The notes: generated by a model from the sequence alone, not told the origin. Shown: positions 1-11,300, counted from the stretch's first letter. The stretch: DNA of 47,048 nucleotides from Porphyra umbilicalis (GCA_002049455.2 KV919215.1:1-47048), one strand, 5' to 3'. Made by a program: numbers and translations.

Positions 1-661
1 GGGGGGGCGCCGCGGCGCGGTCGGTGGGGACGACGCGCGCGGCGGCGGCGGGCGGCAGCTGCGCAGGTCGCTGCAGCTGCCGCGCAGCGGCGCGCCGCGC
101 TCTGCGCGCGCGGGCGGGGGATCATCCGCCCGTGGTGCCGGATCTCCGACGGGGGGGCGGCCGCCAATCGGACGCGGCGCTGGGGGGGGAGACCCCATCC
201 GCATCCGCGTGGTGCGTGCGCTGGTGCGGCGCTGCGCCGCCGCGGTGCCGAGCTCGGCGCCCGCACCGCGGCGGCTCGGCGCGCGCCGCGACGCCGGGTG
301 TCGACGGCACGGTGGCGTTGGCGTCGTGGGGGCAGCGGCACACCGCCGCGCCCCACCCAACGGCGGCGGGCGGCCCGGGCGGGGGCGCACGCGGCTTCCC
401 CCGCGGGCGCCGCCCCGCGCCGCCGCCCCGGCCGGGCGGCGGGGAGGCGCGGGCGGGCGCCGCGCTGCCGGCGCGCGCGCCCCCCCCCCTCCGCTCGCGG
501 GGCGCTCGGGCGCCGTTGTACGGCGTCTTTGTGCGTGTTGCCTGCTGCCAAAGCGCACCCAACGCAGTTTTTTTTTTTTTTTCTCTTGTCAAAAACGCCC
601 CCAACGCAGACGGTCACGGGGCGCGCGCGCCCCCCCCCTCCTCGGTCGTCCCCCCCGCGCC
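1..661. other. GC-rich stretch downstream of the ankyrin gene, no supported gene
   Basis: Long frames are open here on both strands at once, which is what extreme GC content alone produces. None has a recognisable domain. The only distinct feature is a T run at about 568-581, flanked by two copies of a CCCAACGCAG-type motif (about 556-567 and 598-609). It lies downstream of the minus-strand ankyrin stop and could belong to its 3' region. Confidence 0.5.
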
Positions 662-3600
662 TCAATCGAGGGCCTCCACCACCTCGGGCCCCCCCGCCGG
701 GCGCTTGATCCGCCGCGTGGTCGTCAGCCGCGCCGCCTGCCGCGGCCCGAGGGTCGGCACGCTCGCAACGACGCGCGCGGCGAGGGCGGCGGCGCGGCGG
801 CTCAGGCCGACCGTGTCGGCGCCCGCGTGCAGCAGCGCCACGACGACGACCCGCCAATCGTCGAGGCGGGCGCGGTCCGCGGCGCTGACGCTCGCGCGCT
901 CCGCCGCGCCGCGGCCGCGGCGCAGCGCGTGGCCAACGGCAACGGCGCGGAGGGGGATGTCGGGCCGCGAGTCGGGCGACAGCGCCGCCGCCGCCCGCCG
1001 CCGCGCCAGCAGGTCGAGCAACCACTTGAGGGCGGCGGCAAGGGGCGTCTCGTCGACGCCATTGGGGCGCCGCGCGTCGGCGCCGCGGTGGAGGAGGGCC
1101 ACCACCGCCTGGCGGTCGGCGCGGCGGCTGGCCACGTGCAGCACCCGGTCGCCAGCGTCCTTGTCAGCAGCGTGGAGGAACGGGCGCACCGTCGGGTGGT
1201 CCAGCAGCGTGAGGCGCTTGTGCCGCACCGCCTCGAGGGCGGGCGTGCTCGTCGCGTCAGCCGGGTGCTCGGCGGGTAGCAGGTCCATGATGGGCTGGTG
1301 GCCGAGCGTCACCGCCATGCACAGGGGCGTGACGCCGAGGAGGATCGCGGCCGTGGGGTTGGCGCCGTGCCGGAGGAGTGCGGCCACCATGGCGGGTTTT
1401 CCCTGGCTTGTGGCACAGTGCAATGGGGTCCACCCGTCTTGGTCGGTGGCGTGCACGTCAGCGACTGCCTCGAGTAGCGCCTCCAAGACTTTTGAGTGGT
1501 AGTTCCACGCCACCAAGTGCAACGCAGTCCTGCGGTCACTGCGCTTGGCGTGCACATCGGCGCCCGCCCCCAGCAGTGCTTGTACCGCCTTGGGGCACCC
1601 ACGTTCACAAGCCGGGTGCAGCGCAGTCGTACCGTGGGTGCACGTGGCGTGCACGTCGGCGCCCGCCGCTATCAGCGAGTGTACCGCTCCAGCGCGCCAG
1701 CACCAGCCCGCATAGTGCAGCGCCGTCCTGCCGTCGTCTGCCTTGGCGTGGACGTCGGCGCCCGCCGTCAGCACCACCTGTACCGCCTCGGCGCACCCGC
1801 TCCTGCCAGCATAGTGCAGCGCCGTCATGCCGTTGTCTGCCTTGGCGTGGACGTCGGCGCCCGCCGTCAGTACCACCTGTACCGACTCGGCGCACCCGCT
1901 CGCGCCAGCCCAGTGCAGCGCCGTCATGCCGTTGTCTGCCTTGGCGTGGACGTCGGCGCCCGCTGGCAGCACCACCTGTACCGACTCGGCGCACCCGCTC
2001 CAGCCGGCACAGTGCAACGCCGTCATGCCGTCGTCTGCCTTGGCGTGGACGTCGGCGCCCGCCGTCAGCACCACCTGTACCGCCTCGGCGTACCCGCTCC
2101 AGCCGGCACAGTGCAACGCCGTCATGCCGTTGTCTGCCTTGGCGTGGACGTCGGCGCCCGCCGTCAGCACCACCTGTACCGACTCGGCGCACCCGCTCCT
2201 GCCAGCATAGTGCAGCGCCGTCATGCCGTTCTCTGCCTTGGCGTGGACGTCGGCGCCCGCCGTCAGCACCACCTGTACCAACTCGGCGCACCTGCTCCTG
2301 CCAGCATAGTGCAGCGCCGTCATGCCGTTGTCTGCCTTGGCGTGGACGTCGGCGCCCGCCGTCAGCACCACCTGTACCGCCTCGGCGCACCCGCTCCTGC
2401 CAGCATAGTGCAGCGCCGTCATGCCGTTGTCTGCCTTGGCGTGGACGTCGGCGCCCGCCGTCAGCACCACCTGTACCGCCTCGGCGCACCCGCGCGAGCC
2501 GGCACAGTGCAACGCCGTCATGCCGTCGTCAGCCTTGGCGTGGACGTCGGCGCCCGCCGTCAGTACCACCTGTACCGACTCGGCGCACCCGCTCCAGCCG
2601 GCCCAGTGAAACGCCGTCATGCCGTTGTCTGCCTTGGCGTGGACGTCGGCGCCCGCCGTCAGCACCACCTGTACCGCCTCGGCGCACCCGCTCCTGCCGG
2701 CACAGTGCAACGCCGTCATGCCGTCGTCTGCCTTGGCGTGGACGTCGGCGCCCGCCGTCAGCACCACCTGTACCGCCTCGGCGCACCCGCTCCTGCCAGC
2801 ACAGTGCAACGCCGTCATGCCGTCGTCTGCCTTGGCGTGGACGTCGGCGCCCGCCGTCAGCACCACCTGTACCGACTCGGCGCACCTGCTCCTGCCAGCA
2901 TAGTGCAGCGCCGTCATGCCGTTGTCTGCCTTGGCGTGGACGTCGGCACCCGCCGTCAGCACCACCTGTACCGCCTCGGCGCACACGCTCCTGCCAGCAT
3001 AGTGCAGCGCCGTCCTACCGTCGTCTGTCTTGGTGTGCACGTCTGCGCCTGCCGTCAAGAGCGCCTGTATCGTGTTGGTACACCCGCTCTGTCCCGCCAC
3101 GTGAATCGCTGTACGGCCGTTGTCGTCACGGGCTTCAAGATTGGCCTTCGCCGCAAAGAGGACGTCCAAGATCGCTGCTCTTCCAAACGCAGTGGCGTGA
3201 TGCAGTACCGTTTGGCCACTGCCGTCTGTGGCGAGCACATCCGCACCCGCTTGCACCAACACCTCCATCGTTCGAGCGTTCCGGCTCCACGCCGCGTGGT
3301 GGAGAGCAGTCGCACCGTTGTCTGCCGTGACGTGCACATCCGCGCCCGCTGTTAGCAGCGCCCCCACAACTTCGGTGCGCCCACCCCACGCCGCATAGTG
3401 CAGCGCGTTCTTGCCCTTCACTCCTGTAGCGCGCACGTCGGCGCCCGCCGCCAGCAGCGCACCCACAGCATCGGCGCTTCCACCCCACGCACTCGCGTGC
3501 AGAGCTGTCCACCCGTCGCCGTCTGGCACTTGTACGTCGTTTCCGGCGGCCAGCAGTGCCGTCACGGCCGCGGCGCTGCCGCGCAAGCCCGCCTCGTGAA

Positions 3601-3781
3601 GCGTCCAGCACAGTGGGTGCGCCCCGTCGGCGGACCCGCCGTGCCCCAATGTCATTGTTGCCGCATCCGCGCCGCCGCTGGCTGGGGGTGGAGACGGCCG
3701 GTCACCGCCGCTCGACGCGTCGGCGGGAGTCGCCGAGTCGACTGTCGGCGACTTGGACGCTTTGGACGCGCCGCCGCCCAT
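662..3781 (-). CDS. Ankyrin-repeat protein, about 25 repeats, possible N-myristoylation
   Basis: This 1039-residue protein is almost entirely ankyrin repeats of the form G-x-TALHxA...VxxLLxAGADV. Ankyrin repeats are protein-protein interaction modules, so a scaffold or adaptor role is likely; no enzymatic domain is visible. About six diverged repeats (residues 50-255) are followed by 13 nearly identical 33-residue repeats (about 255-685), five or more diverged repeats, and a less repetitive Ala/Arg-rich C-terminus. I chose the ATG at 3781 over the in-frame ATG four codons upstream (3793). It gives MGGGASKASK, which fits the N-myristoylation pattern (Gly2, Ser6, Lys7) and suggests membrane anchoring; this is inference. 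The Ser/Pro-rich segment at residues 8-40 is probably disordered. The partner is unknown. The frame is intact with no intron. Confidence 0.85.
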   Translation of the reverse strand: MGGGASKASKSPTVDSATPADASSGGDRPSPPPASGGADAATMTLGHGGSADGAHPLCWTLHEAGLRGSAAAVTALLAAGNDVQVPDGDGWTALHASAWGGSADAVGALLAAGADVRATGVKGKNALHYAAWGGRTEVVGALLTAGADVHVTADNGATALHHAAWSRNARTMEVLVQAGADVLATDGSGQTVLHHATAFGRAAILDVLFAAKANLEARDDNGRTAIHVAGQSGCTNTIQALLTAGADVHTKTDDGRTALHYAGRSVCAEAVQVVLTAGADVHAKADNGMTALHYAGRSRCAESVQVVLTAGADVHAKADDGMTALHCAGRSGCAEAVQVVLTAGADVHAKADDGMTALHCAGRSGCAEAVQVVLTAGADVHAKADNGMTAFHWAGWSGCAESVQVVLTAGADVHAKADDGMTALHCAGSRGCAEAVQVVLTAGADVHAKADNGMTALHYAGRSGCAEAVQVVLTAGADVHAKADNGMTALHYAGRSRCAELVQVVLTAGADVHAKAENGMTALHYAGRSGCAESVQVVLTAGADVHAKADNGMTALHCAGWSGYAEAVQVVLTAGADVHAKADDGMTALHCAGWSGCAESVQVVLPAGADVHAKADNGMTALHWAGASGCAESVQVVLTAGADVHAKADNGMTALHYAGRSGCAEAVQVVLTAGADVHAKADDGRTALHYAGWCWRAGAVHSLIAAGADVHATCTHGTTALHPACERGCPKAVQALLGAGADVHAKRSDRRTALHLVAWNYHSKVLEALLEAVADVHATDQDGWTPLHCATSQGKPAMVAALLRHGANPTAAILLGVTPLCMAVTLGHQPIMDLLPAEHPADATSTPALEAVRHKRLTLLDHPTVRPFLHAADKDAGDRVLHVASRRADRQAVVALLHRGADARRPNGVDETPLAAALKWLLDLLARRRAAAALSPDSRPDIPLRAVAVGHALRRGRGAAERASVSAADRARLDDWRVVVVALLHAGADTVGLSRRAAALAARVVASVPTLGPRQAARLTTTRRIKRPAGGPEVVEALD
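1727..3013 (-). repeat. Tandem array of 13 x 99 bp ankyrin-coding repeats
   Basis: The sequence accacctgta recurs on the plus strand at 1774 and every 99 bases up to 2962, giving 13 exact periods. Units differ at only a few positions, for example NG versus DG, HY/HC/HW, and SGCAEA versus SRCAES in the encoded repeat. Each unit encodes one 33-residue ankyrin repeat, so copy-number change keeps the frame. Boundaries are approximate. Confidence 0.93.
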
Positions 3782-3793
3782 GGCGGTGGGCAA

Positions 3794-4215
3794 GCAGAGG
3801 GAGCGCCAGTGTAGGACGAAACCCCGAGAAAGACGGATGGAGACCGGCAGGCACGGTAGTCGTGCCGTGCGGGGGTGGGAAAAAACACACGCGCGGCGGC
3901 AGGCTCGGCTTGAAGGTGTTTGCCGGCGCGCTCAACAGCGGCGTGTGCACGACCGCCGCTCGCGGCGAGATGGGGATACTGCTGTTGGCGAGAACAAGAA
4001 AAGGGAGGGTACGCGAGGATGGTGCAGCGGAGGGGTGGTGAGGTCACCCGCGGTGGGCTGTGCGTGCACGCGCGCCCGCCCGTGCTGGCTCTTGTTGGCC
4101 CGCACCGGCGGCCGTGGGGCCCCCCGCCGGGACTCATGACTCCCCCGCTCCGACAGCAGGTCGTGCCCCATGGCGCAGCACGGCCAGCCCCCGCAGGGTC
4201 ACCTGCAGCCCTGCC
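3794..4215. other. Intergenic region upstream of the ankyrin gene
   Basis: No supported gene. It should hold the promoter and 5' UTR of the minus-strand ankyrin gene, but I see no convincing TATA or initiator. The TIR element starts at its distal end. Confidence 0.4.
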
Positions 4216-4218
4216 GCG

Positions 4219-4252
4219 CGCATCGTCAGCTTTGACTAAGTTGCCCAACGGA
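4219..4252 (+). repeat. Left terminal inverted repeat
   Basis: It begins CGCATCGTCAGC and pairs with 5938-5971. The one mismatch is at 4243. Confidence 0.85.
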
Positions 4253-4796
4253 TGCCAATTCCGTTGGGGAACCGTTGGAGGTTGGGCCTCAACGCGTCTG
4301 CTTTTAGTTGTGCGTTTTTGGGCGCTGTGGGGCGTTCGTTGAAGCCCTTTCCTCCGTTGAAGAGCGTTGGGGAACCGTTGGGCATTGCCCCAACGGAGCC
4401 GAGCGCATGAGTCTGACGCGATCGTGTGCAAGGACAGAGCTTCCTGGCCACACAGACGCCATCGACGGGAAGCACGTCTCTAACTACCCGACTTAAGCTC
4501 ATGTCATGGACTGTAGTTCTGCAGTTATGTGGAGCATCGGTCGCACTTTCTTGATATTTATTTTGGCAGCCAACCACTCAACAAGCCCGTCCTGAGTGCA
4601 CAGGGCGCGCGGGCTCGGGGGGTAGACGCACACCGTGGTTCTGTGCGTGTTGTCTGCAGCTACGCCGCTTCGTGCTGACCCGCGCTACAGGCCGTGATGC
4701 TGCGATTTTTGAGGCTGGCCTGAACCGGTACCGGCTGGTGGACATGCTGATATGTACAACGACGCTTTCTGTGTGCCATGAACTTTTCAACCACGC

Positions 4797-5277
4797 TTGA
4801 CGTGGAAGCAGAAGATGTCGACAGTAGCGAACGAGAAGATGCGTGCGACTGCTGTGGAGGAAAGGTCTTCTGTATGGGAAGGGGACAAGAAGGCAGCCGC
4901 TGCGACCGCCGCATCCCCGTCAATGCAGGCGTCCACAGCCGACGCTCTTGCCACCGTCGCTGCCTCGGCGGCGCCGGCACCGGCAGTGCTCTTTTCACCC
5001 GCCTCGCCGACCGTGTGGACAGGCCTCTCATTGGCTTGGTTTCCATCGACGCCAACATTGCGACCGCTGCCAGGACAAGCACGACGTCTAGACGGACTGC
5101 GCACTACGGGTGGTGCCGTTAGCCCGCGTCCGGCGGGTGATCCATGTCGTGCCCGAACTCGCAGAGCTGACGGAGCGCAAGGATCTTGGGGCTTCCCCTT
5201 CCGCGCTGGACAGCCAGCTCGCTGAGCGTCTAGCAATGCATTACTTTTTGAACGTCTTTTATCCATGGGACGTTTGA
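4797..5277 (+). pseudogene. Possible broken ORF carried inside the TIR element
   Basis: Three plus-strand frames read like consecutive pieces of one protein. The first, from 4797, is Lys/Ala/Ser-rich. A middle piece near 5000-5080 includes RPLIGLVSIDANIATAA. A last piece near 5110-5277 includes VIHVVPELAELTERKD and ends FYPWDV before a TGA. The last piece has a more protein-like composition than its surroundings. No domain is recognised. It could be a captured host gene fragment or the decayed transposase region of the element. The joins are inferred, not seen. Confidence 0.25.
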
Positions 5278-5937
5278 TTTTCGTCGGTCTCTTGCTCTAT
5301 TGCTATTGCTAAACTGTAGACACTGTGCTCCTTTGACCCAGTGGAGCAACACTCTTTCTGTGTTCGCCGTCCCTTCCACTCTTCTTGGCAGCCCAAGTGC
5401 GCCGCGTAGGATACTCAGAGCACCATCTGTCCCCGTCAGCATGCCCCAGTGTCGTACTGCAGCGACCAGTGGCCCGAAGTCTCGTGGATTGCTCGGCACA
5501 CACGAGCTCCCCCCTCGCAGCTTGGACACATGGCTCATCAGAGAGCCGTGCGAGGGGCAATTGGGCCAGCTGCTACGATTCCCACTGTGTCTTCGGGTGG
5601 GCCTGGCTCGAAGGACACGCCACATACCATTGCCACGATCTCTCATTGCAATCGCCTGGAGTCCTTAGCCTCCGTCAGATCTACTTTAATGCACCAATCC
5701 GGTCCATAACGCGGCCTTACCGCGTCTCTATCGTGTTCGACATGTGACCATCATGAGTCTATCTTTTACGACGTGTGACCATCGCGAGCCCACCCCCCCC
5801 CATGGGCTGGAAACGCTTAACGGAAATGGCGTTCGTTGGGGCTCCGTTGAGCTCCGTTGAGCTTCAACGGAGCCCAACGGTTTCGCGTTTAGTTGGAGGT
5901 TGTCTTCAACGGGCCGTCCGTTGAAGAACCGTTGGGC

Positions 5938-5971
5938 TCCGTTGGGAAACTTAGTCAAAGCTGACGATGCG
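5938..5971 (-). repeat. Right terminal inverted repeat
   Basis: It is the reverse complement of 4219-4252 with one mismatch. CCCTGCC follows directly outside. Confidence 0.85.
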
Positions 5972-5978
5972 CCCTGCC

Positions 5979-7146
5979 CGTGCCGTCGGAGGGGGGGGCC
6001 GCCAACATCTCTGTTTCCCTGTCGCTGTAGCGCCTCTCACGGTGCTGCCACACCAGTGTGTCGGGACGAATTTCTCTTTTTCTTTTTTTTGGCTGGTCAC
6101 CCTGTCACCCCGGGCCCGCGGCTGCCGGCGGGCGCGCCTGCCGTGGCCCGCCGGTCCAGCAGCCGGGCGGGATCCAGCGTGGCCGCCCGACGTGCGACCG
6201 ACGGCCAGACGCGTCGGCGGGCCCACGGCGGGCGCCGCCGCACGGGCGGGCCGCGCGCGCGACGCGGCGCGGCGCGGTCACCGACGCCCGACCAGCCACC
6301 CAATGGGCGCGCACCGAGCGGTCACGCGGAGGGAGACCAGCAAAGCTCCTTGCTGCCTGCCGACGGTTGGGGTGGAGAGGGTGGCGGCGGCGCGTGCGGC
6401 AGGCGCACGTGGCGGGCCACCCGCCCCGACCCGCGGCGCGCGCCGGCCGCCGCCCGAGACGGCGGGCCCGCGGGCCCGCCGCGTGTTGCGGCGACGCGTC
6501 CCCCCCGCGCGCCGCCCCGCCGCGGCGGCCGCCGCCCCCGCTCGGCGCGCGCGCGGCACGGCACCGACGCGCGCGCGGCGCGTGCGCGGGGTGCCCGACC
6601 GCGTGGCGCGGAGGGGGGGGGCGGGTGGCGGGTGGGGGTCTCACCCGCGACCGCGTCGCGGCGGCCGTGGCCGCCCCCTTGACACGCCCGCACTGGGGCG
6701 GGGGATGACGGCGCCCGCCGGGGGCAGCGGCAGCGCGCCGCCGCCGCCGTCGCCCGCATTCAGGCCTCCCGCCACGCCGCCCGCCGACGGAGCCACTGGT
6801 GCGGCCGGCGGCGGCGGCGGCGGGTGTCGCCGCGGCCGCTCGGCGGGCGAGAGCTGCAGGGAGGCGTCCGCACCCCGCTGGTGGGCAGCCGCCGCCGCCG
6901 CCGCCGCCGGCGGTACCGCCACGCTTGGTGCTGGAGGCAGGCCTAGTGCGGCCTCTAGACAACAAAGTACGGCCAGCAGCAGCAACGGGCTATCGGCGAC
7001 TTGTAGAGCAGAAAGGAGTATGCGACGGGGGTCCAACTATTCACAGATGACAGTGATGGAACCGGCGTCGTGTGATTAAACAAAAAGGAGCCAAGAGAGT
7101 CACCCGAATACGCTTCTCACGGGAACCGACCACGCAGCGGCGCCCC
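5979..7146. other. GC-rich intergenic stretch, no supported gene
   Basis: Bases 6100-6950 are open in almost every frame with Arg/Ala/Pro/Gly-only translations and no domain. The last 150 bases (about 6990-7146) are less GC-rich and probably contain the 3' end of the minus-strand gene that follows. Confidence 0.5.
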
Positions 7147-8303
7147 CTACACCACCACGGGCGGCGGCAGCACCACCGACGTGGTCCGCGCCGGGTCTGC
7201 CGCCGCCGCCACACCCGCCGGCAGCGCCGCCGGCCGCGCCGCCGTCGCCGCCGCCCACCCCCCCACCTCGGCCGCCCTCCGCGCGACCGCTGCGCGGCCC
7301 GCCGCCGCTGCCGCGCGGTCCGTCGCCGCGGCGCCTCCCCCCCCAAGGCAGCCGCCCGCACCCCCCCCCCCGCGCCCCGCAGGTGCGTGCGCGCAAAGTG
7401 GCACGCCGCCGCGCGCAACGGCATCCACGCTGATACCGCCGCCACCGCCGCCGCCGCCGAGCCGTACACGTCAGCCGCCACCGCCACCGCTGCCGCATCG
7501 GCGCGCCGAGCAGCGGCGGCGGCGGCGGCTGTGCGGCGGGCGGCCGCCCGCCCCACCCCGCCGCCGCCACCGCACGCGCCACACAGGGCGGCCGGAAGCA
7601 CCGCCTCGGCCCGCCGGAACGCCGCCACCGCCGCCCCCGACGCGACGTCGAGCGCCGCAAAGAGTGCCGCCATCCGCTCGTCGGGCGCCCGCGACGCGGC
7701 GAGCGCCGCCCACGACTCGTCGGCGCCGTCGAGGGTGGCGGTGAGGCGTGCGAGGGCGCTCGCCATTGGCGCCGCCGGCATGCCTGCCGCCGCCGCGCGC
7801 GCGTCGACGGTCGCCACCCACCGCCCCCACACGATGTCCGCCACCGCCACGTACAGACGCAGCAGGCGCGCCGCGTCGGCCCACACGTCGGCCAGGACAG
7901 CGACGTGGTCGTCAGCGAGCACCAGCCGGTTGGACTGCAGCGCCCCCATCACCGCGTGCACGGGCCGCAGCGCCACGCGGCCCGCATTGCCGAGGAGCAC
8001 AAAGACGTCCCGCGGCCGTGTCGACGCCCCGACGCCGTAGGGGACGGTTGCGAGTACCGGCTCGCGCAGCCGTGCGAGGTCCGTCGGGGGCGTCGTGTAG
8101 GCTGCCAGCCGGTGGGGGGCGGCGAGCACCAGGGGCGGGGCGACCGTGGGCGCCTGAGGGGGGGGAGGCACGGGTGTGTCGCCGCGGGTGCGGCGGCGGA
8201 GGGAGACGCCGCCGGCGCGAGGGCGGCGGGCGGGGGGAGCCCCATCAAGGGAGCGGGCGGGAGAGCAAGAGGCGGAGGTGGGAGCGATGGTCGAAGAAGC
8301 CAT
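7147..8303 (-). CDS. Unknown Ala-rich protein, possibly plastid-targeted
   Basis: I do not recognise the family. The chosen start at 8303 gives MASSTIAPTSASCSPARS, a Ser/Thr/Ala-rich, acid-poor N-terminus like a plastid transit peptide, followed by an Arg/Pro-rich stretch. The central part (about residues 55-270) is helical and Ala/Leu-rich, with motifs such as DVFVLLGNAGRVALRPVHA and YVAVADIVWGRWV, and looks soluble. Near 7340-7372, inside two C runs, the most protein-like frame changes. One frame continues as Arg-rich nonsense to 7041. Another gives a plausible Ala-rich tail ending RTTSVVLPPPVVV with a stop at 7147. I prefer the second, which needs a homopolymer-length correction or a small intron. 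Targeting is inferred from composition alone. Confidence 0.5.
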
Positions 8304-11300
8304 GACGCCCTTGAAGAGTGGGCGTGAGGGGAGGGGACGACGAGAAATGGTGGACCGTAGGCGAGCGAGGCGAAAGAGCCGAGTACGAGGTCGGCGAGGT
8401 GATGGCGTCGTCTGCAATGTTGTGCGCGGTGGTCGATGGTTGGGGAGAAGGCCGGGAACACTGCCAGTGAATCGCCTTTATCCCCTCTGGCCACCAACGC
8501 CGCCTCGCGACGGCGACACGGTTGATGGGGCACCGACAGTCACCCGCGTGTGCCATGCGCAGCGGCACGGATCTGCCTCGCGGCAGGCCGACAACGAGCG
8601 GCGATAGTGGCGCCCGGTTGGGCGAGCGCCACGCGTCGGAGGTGCCAGCGGGAAGAGGAGACGAAAGCGGAGCGCCATCCGGTACGGCCATGGGTGCCCC
8701 GCCATGATGGCGAAGACGGAGAGGCTGGCACAAACGCGCGGGTAGAGCAGGTACGGGCGCCACGAGGCGGCTGCTCGGCCACCTGCACAACAAATTGGTG
8801 GGGGCGATGGGGAGGCCCGCCGGGGGCGGCAAAACGGTCGACGCGCGGCTGCCGAGGCCGCCACCGCCGCTGCCTGCATGGGGCCCGTGGAGCGGCAGCG
8901 TTGGTGCCGCACGGCACAGCACCAGCGGCAACCGTAGCCGGGCGGGCGGTGCCTCGTCAGTCGTCGGGCAGGTTGCATCTGGCCGAGGGGCGACGTCCCC
9001 AACGCACCTGAGGCGGGGCGGACGCGCTTGCCATCCACCCGGCGGCAGACGTCGTCGCGACCACGAGGGGAGCGGCGGATCGAACAACGGACAACTGTGG
9101 CGCTGTACATATTTTAGAAATCTCATCTTATGAGGCTCGGCGAGTTTGCAAGATGTGACAAACGCCCCACGTGCTCTTTTTGATGGTGCTCCCTGCGATC
9201 TTCATGCTTCTCTCCTTGTCACGTAGCACTTGTATCTGTCCAAGAACACATGTCAGGTATTAATACGTTCGACCAGGACGGAGAGCCTTGCACGAAATCG
9301 CTCTCTCCGGGGCAGTCCGCATGGATTAAAGTCTGTCTCACTCTATTAGTCCTCTGAGAACCGCACTTTTTTTGGAGAGACCAGAACTCCGCCGCTACGA
9401 CCGCAAATGACAAGCAGTCTTCACACAAGGGATAGAGACCCCCCAAGCCTTTTTACTGCGAGAAATGGTACGCATTCTTCTGTAGGAAGCCCTTCAACGG
9501 CACACCTATGTCGAATTGATACGGCTCAGACGCTTCGTTTTCAGGCCTTCCCGCACACTGGGCGAGCCGCACGAGGTCACAGCACCGTTTCTCGCATTTG
9601 TCCCATGTTCACATACCTCGTGCATTCGAGTGCACTATTCTGCGCAGCGCTCCAATCCCACTGGCCGAAGGTAGACGTCCGTAAAGAGTATGTCGAGAAG
9701 AAGCGTAAGCGTTTTGTTGCAGCGATCCCCTGACATTGGGAGGCTACTTAAAAGTTCGCTCATCCAGAAGTGCGATCTCTTGCGCGACTTTTTGAGATTC
9801 GATCTCACAAGATCCGCAGTCCATCGAGTCGCGCGCTTCGTCAGTAGCCAATGAGCGCCTGTGCATGGGCACTCCCAAATTAAATCCAGGAATGCCCCCG
9901 AAAGCCTCTCTGAGTGGCTCAAGCGCCATCGCACAACTACCCCCCCACCCCTCCCCCGCCGTCGCTGTCGTGCCTCCCGCGGTCGCCGTCGTGGGGCAGC
10001 GTGTGTGTGCCACTGCACCGGTGGCCGAAGCGGACTATTCGCTCCAGAAAAGCAACGGCGCCGCCGGGGAGCGCTATGTGGGGGGGGGCGGGGGGGCGGG
10101 GGGGGGGGGTTGGGGGAACAGCTGCTCCGCAACTGCAGTTTCTTTGCGTCGGCGGTGACGAGCGTCGCGCCTGCGGCGACGAGCGCCGCACTGCACTTCG
10201 GCGCGGCGGCTGACGCCGCCGGCGACGGGAGTGCTCTAACCGCCGACGTGGTCACGTGCGCCGCACCCGCCGTGGCAAGCGGCGTCAGCGCTACGGCTGC
10301 ACCCGCTGCTGCCGAGGCCGGCGCTGCGATCGCAACCGTATCCGCCACCGCGCCTACATCCACCGCCCCGTTGCCGACCCCACAGCCCGCACGGGCCAGC
10401 CGCGCCGGCCCACCACCAGAAGGGCCCGAGCGTGGGCGGGTGGGGGGGGGGGGGGGCAGGGGACGGAGGCGGCACTGCGCTCAGACGGCGCGCGTGCGGG
10501 GGCGGTGGCAGCCGGCGCCGACAGCCAGGGAAGCGTGCCACCGACGCCGGTGGGCGTCCACCGGTGCACATTAATCGGAGGCCTCTGCCAGTAAGTTGAT
10601 ATGGCTGACGCTTCTCAGATACTTGTTCACCGTGAAATCTCTTCCTGTGGTCAGCCGTCACCGTCATTGCTCCTTATCCGTGCGGCATCATGAGATCTCG
10701 CTCACGAGGCTGGAAACATAGCCTCCCTGTCCTTGCATTCCTCCCGATTTGGTCAGTCATAAATCGGGTGCTGTCGAGAATCGGGCGGATCGGATGCCCC
10801 TGATCGATACGAATACGGAAGTGGGCATCAACGGGTGGGATGCGCTGCGCTTCGTGCTCCGTTTTTTCTTCTGAGGACCCGAGGGCCACCCTCTGATACT
10901 TCTACGAAGTTTGGGATCGATTGATGTACATGCGCCGAAACCAGAGCCGTTTTTCCATAGGACTAATAAGATGAGATAGACTTTAGTACTGGGAGGTTGC
11001 CTATCATCTGACTTTTTATGAACAAACAAACACAGAGAAATAGAGCGTGGGCGAGCCGTAGCGGAAAAGATGTATTTTTATTACGCTGATGACGTAGCAG
11101 AATATGTTCTGTTAAGAAAAGCGTTGCCTGGCCTCTCTGTTTTTTTCTTTTATTGCGGCATTGTGTCTCCCATATAGGCCCAAAATCGGGCGGATCGGTG
11201 CCCAACACCTGATCTGTAAGCACCCGTTTCTGACCCCGTCAGGGCACATTTTCTTGTGCGGATCATCATCTTTGCGCCTCCTCCCCAACCTCATTCGACT

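Larger units (their letters stand above)
4216..5972. mobile_element. Non-autonomous TIR DNA transposon, about 1.75 kb, with CAACGG-rich ends
   Basis: The ends are inverted copies of each other. Bases 4219-4252 match the reverse complement of 5938-5971 over 34 nt with one mismatch (33/34). CCCTGCC lies directly outside both ends (4209-4215 and 5972-5978) and looks like a target-site duplication, although the left end has an extra GCG. Inside each TIR is about 150 bp dense in CAACGG/CCGTTG motifs in both orientations, a structured subterminal region such as transposases often bind. No transposase is recognisable, so movement would need a partner in trans. The superfamily is undetermined: long structured ends recall Mutator-like elements, but the 7-bp duplication is not decisive. 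Confidence 0.8.

Noticed and set aside
24..1502. Long plus-strand frames opposite the ankyrin gene (also 1378-3355)
   Set aside because: They mirror the minus-strand ankyrin repeats; their periodic Arg/Pro or His/Val pattern is only the 99-bp repeat read on the other strand.
5967..7079. Frame of 370 codons and several opposing frames
   Set aside because: Only Ala, Arg, Gly and Pro in all frames of GC-rich DNA, with no domain or consistent start.
8245..9126. Minus-strand frame of 293 codons
   Set aside because: No domain, overlaps other equally open frames, composition not protein-like.
9635..10574. Opposing Ala-rich frames
   Set aside because: Both strands give similar Ala/Val/Thr patterns and neither has a motif or start context.
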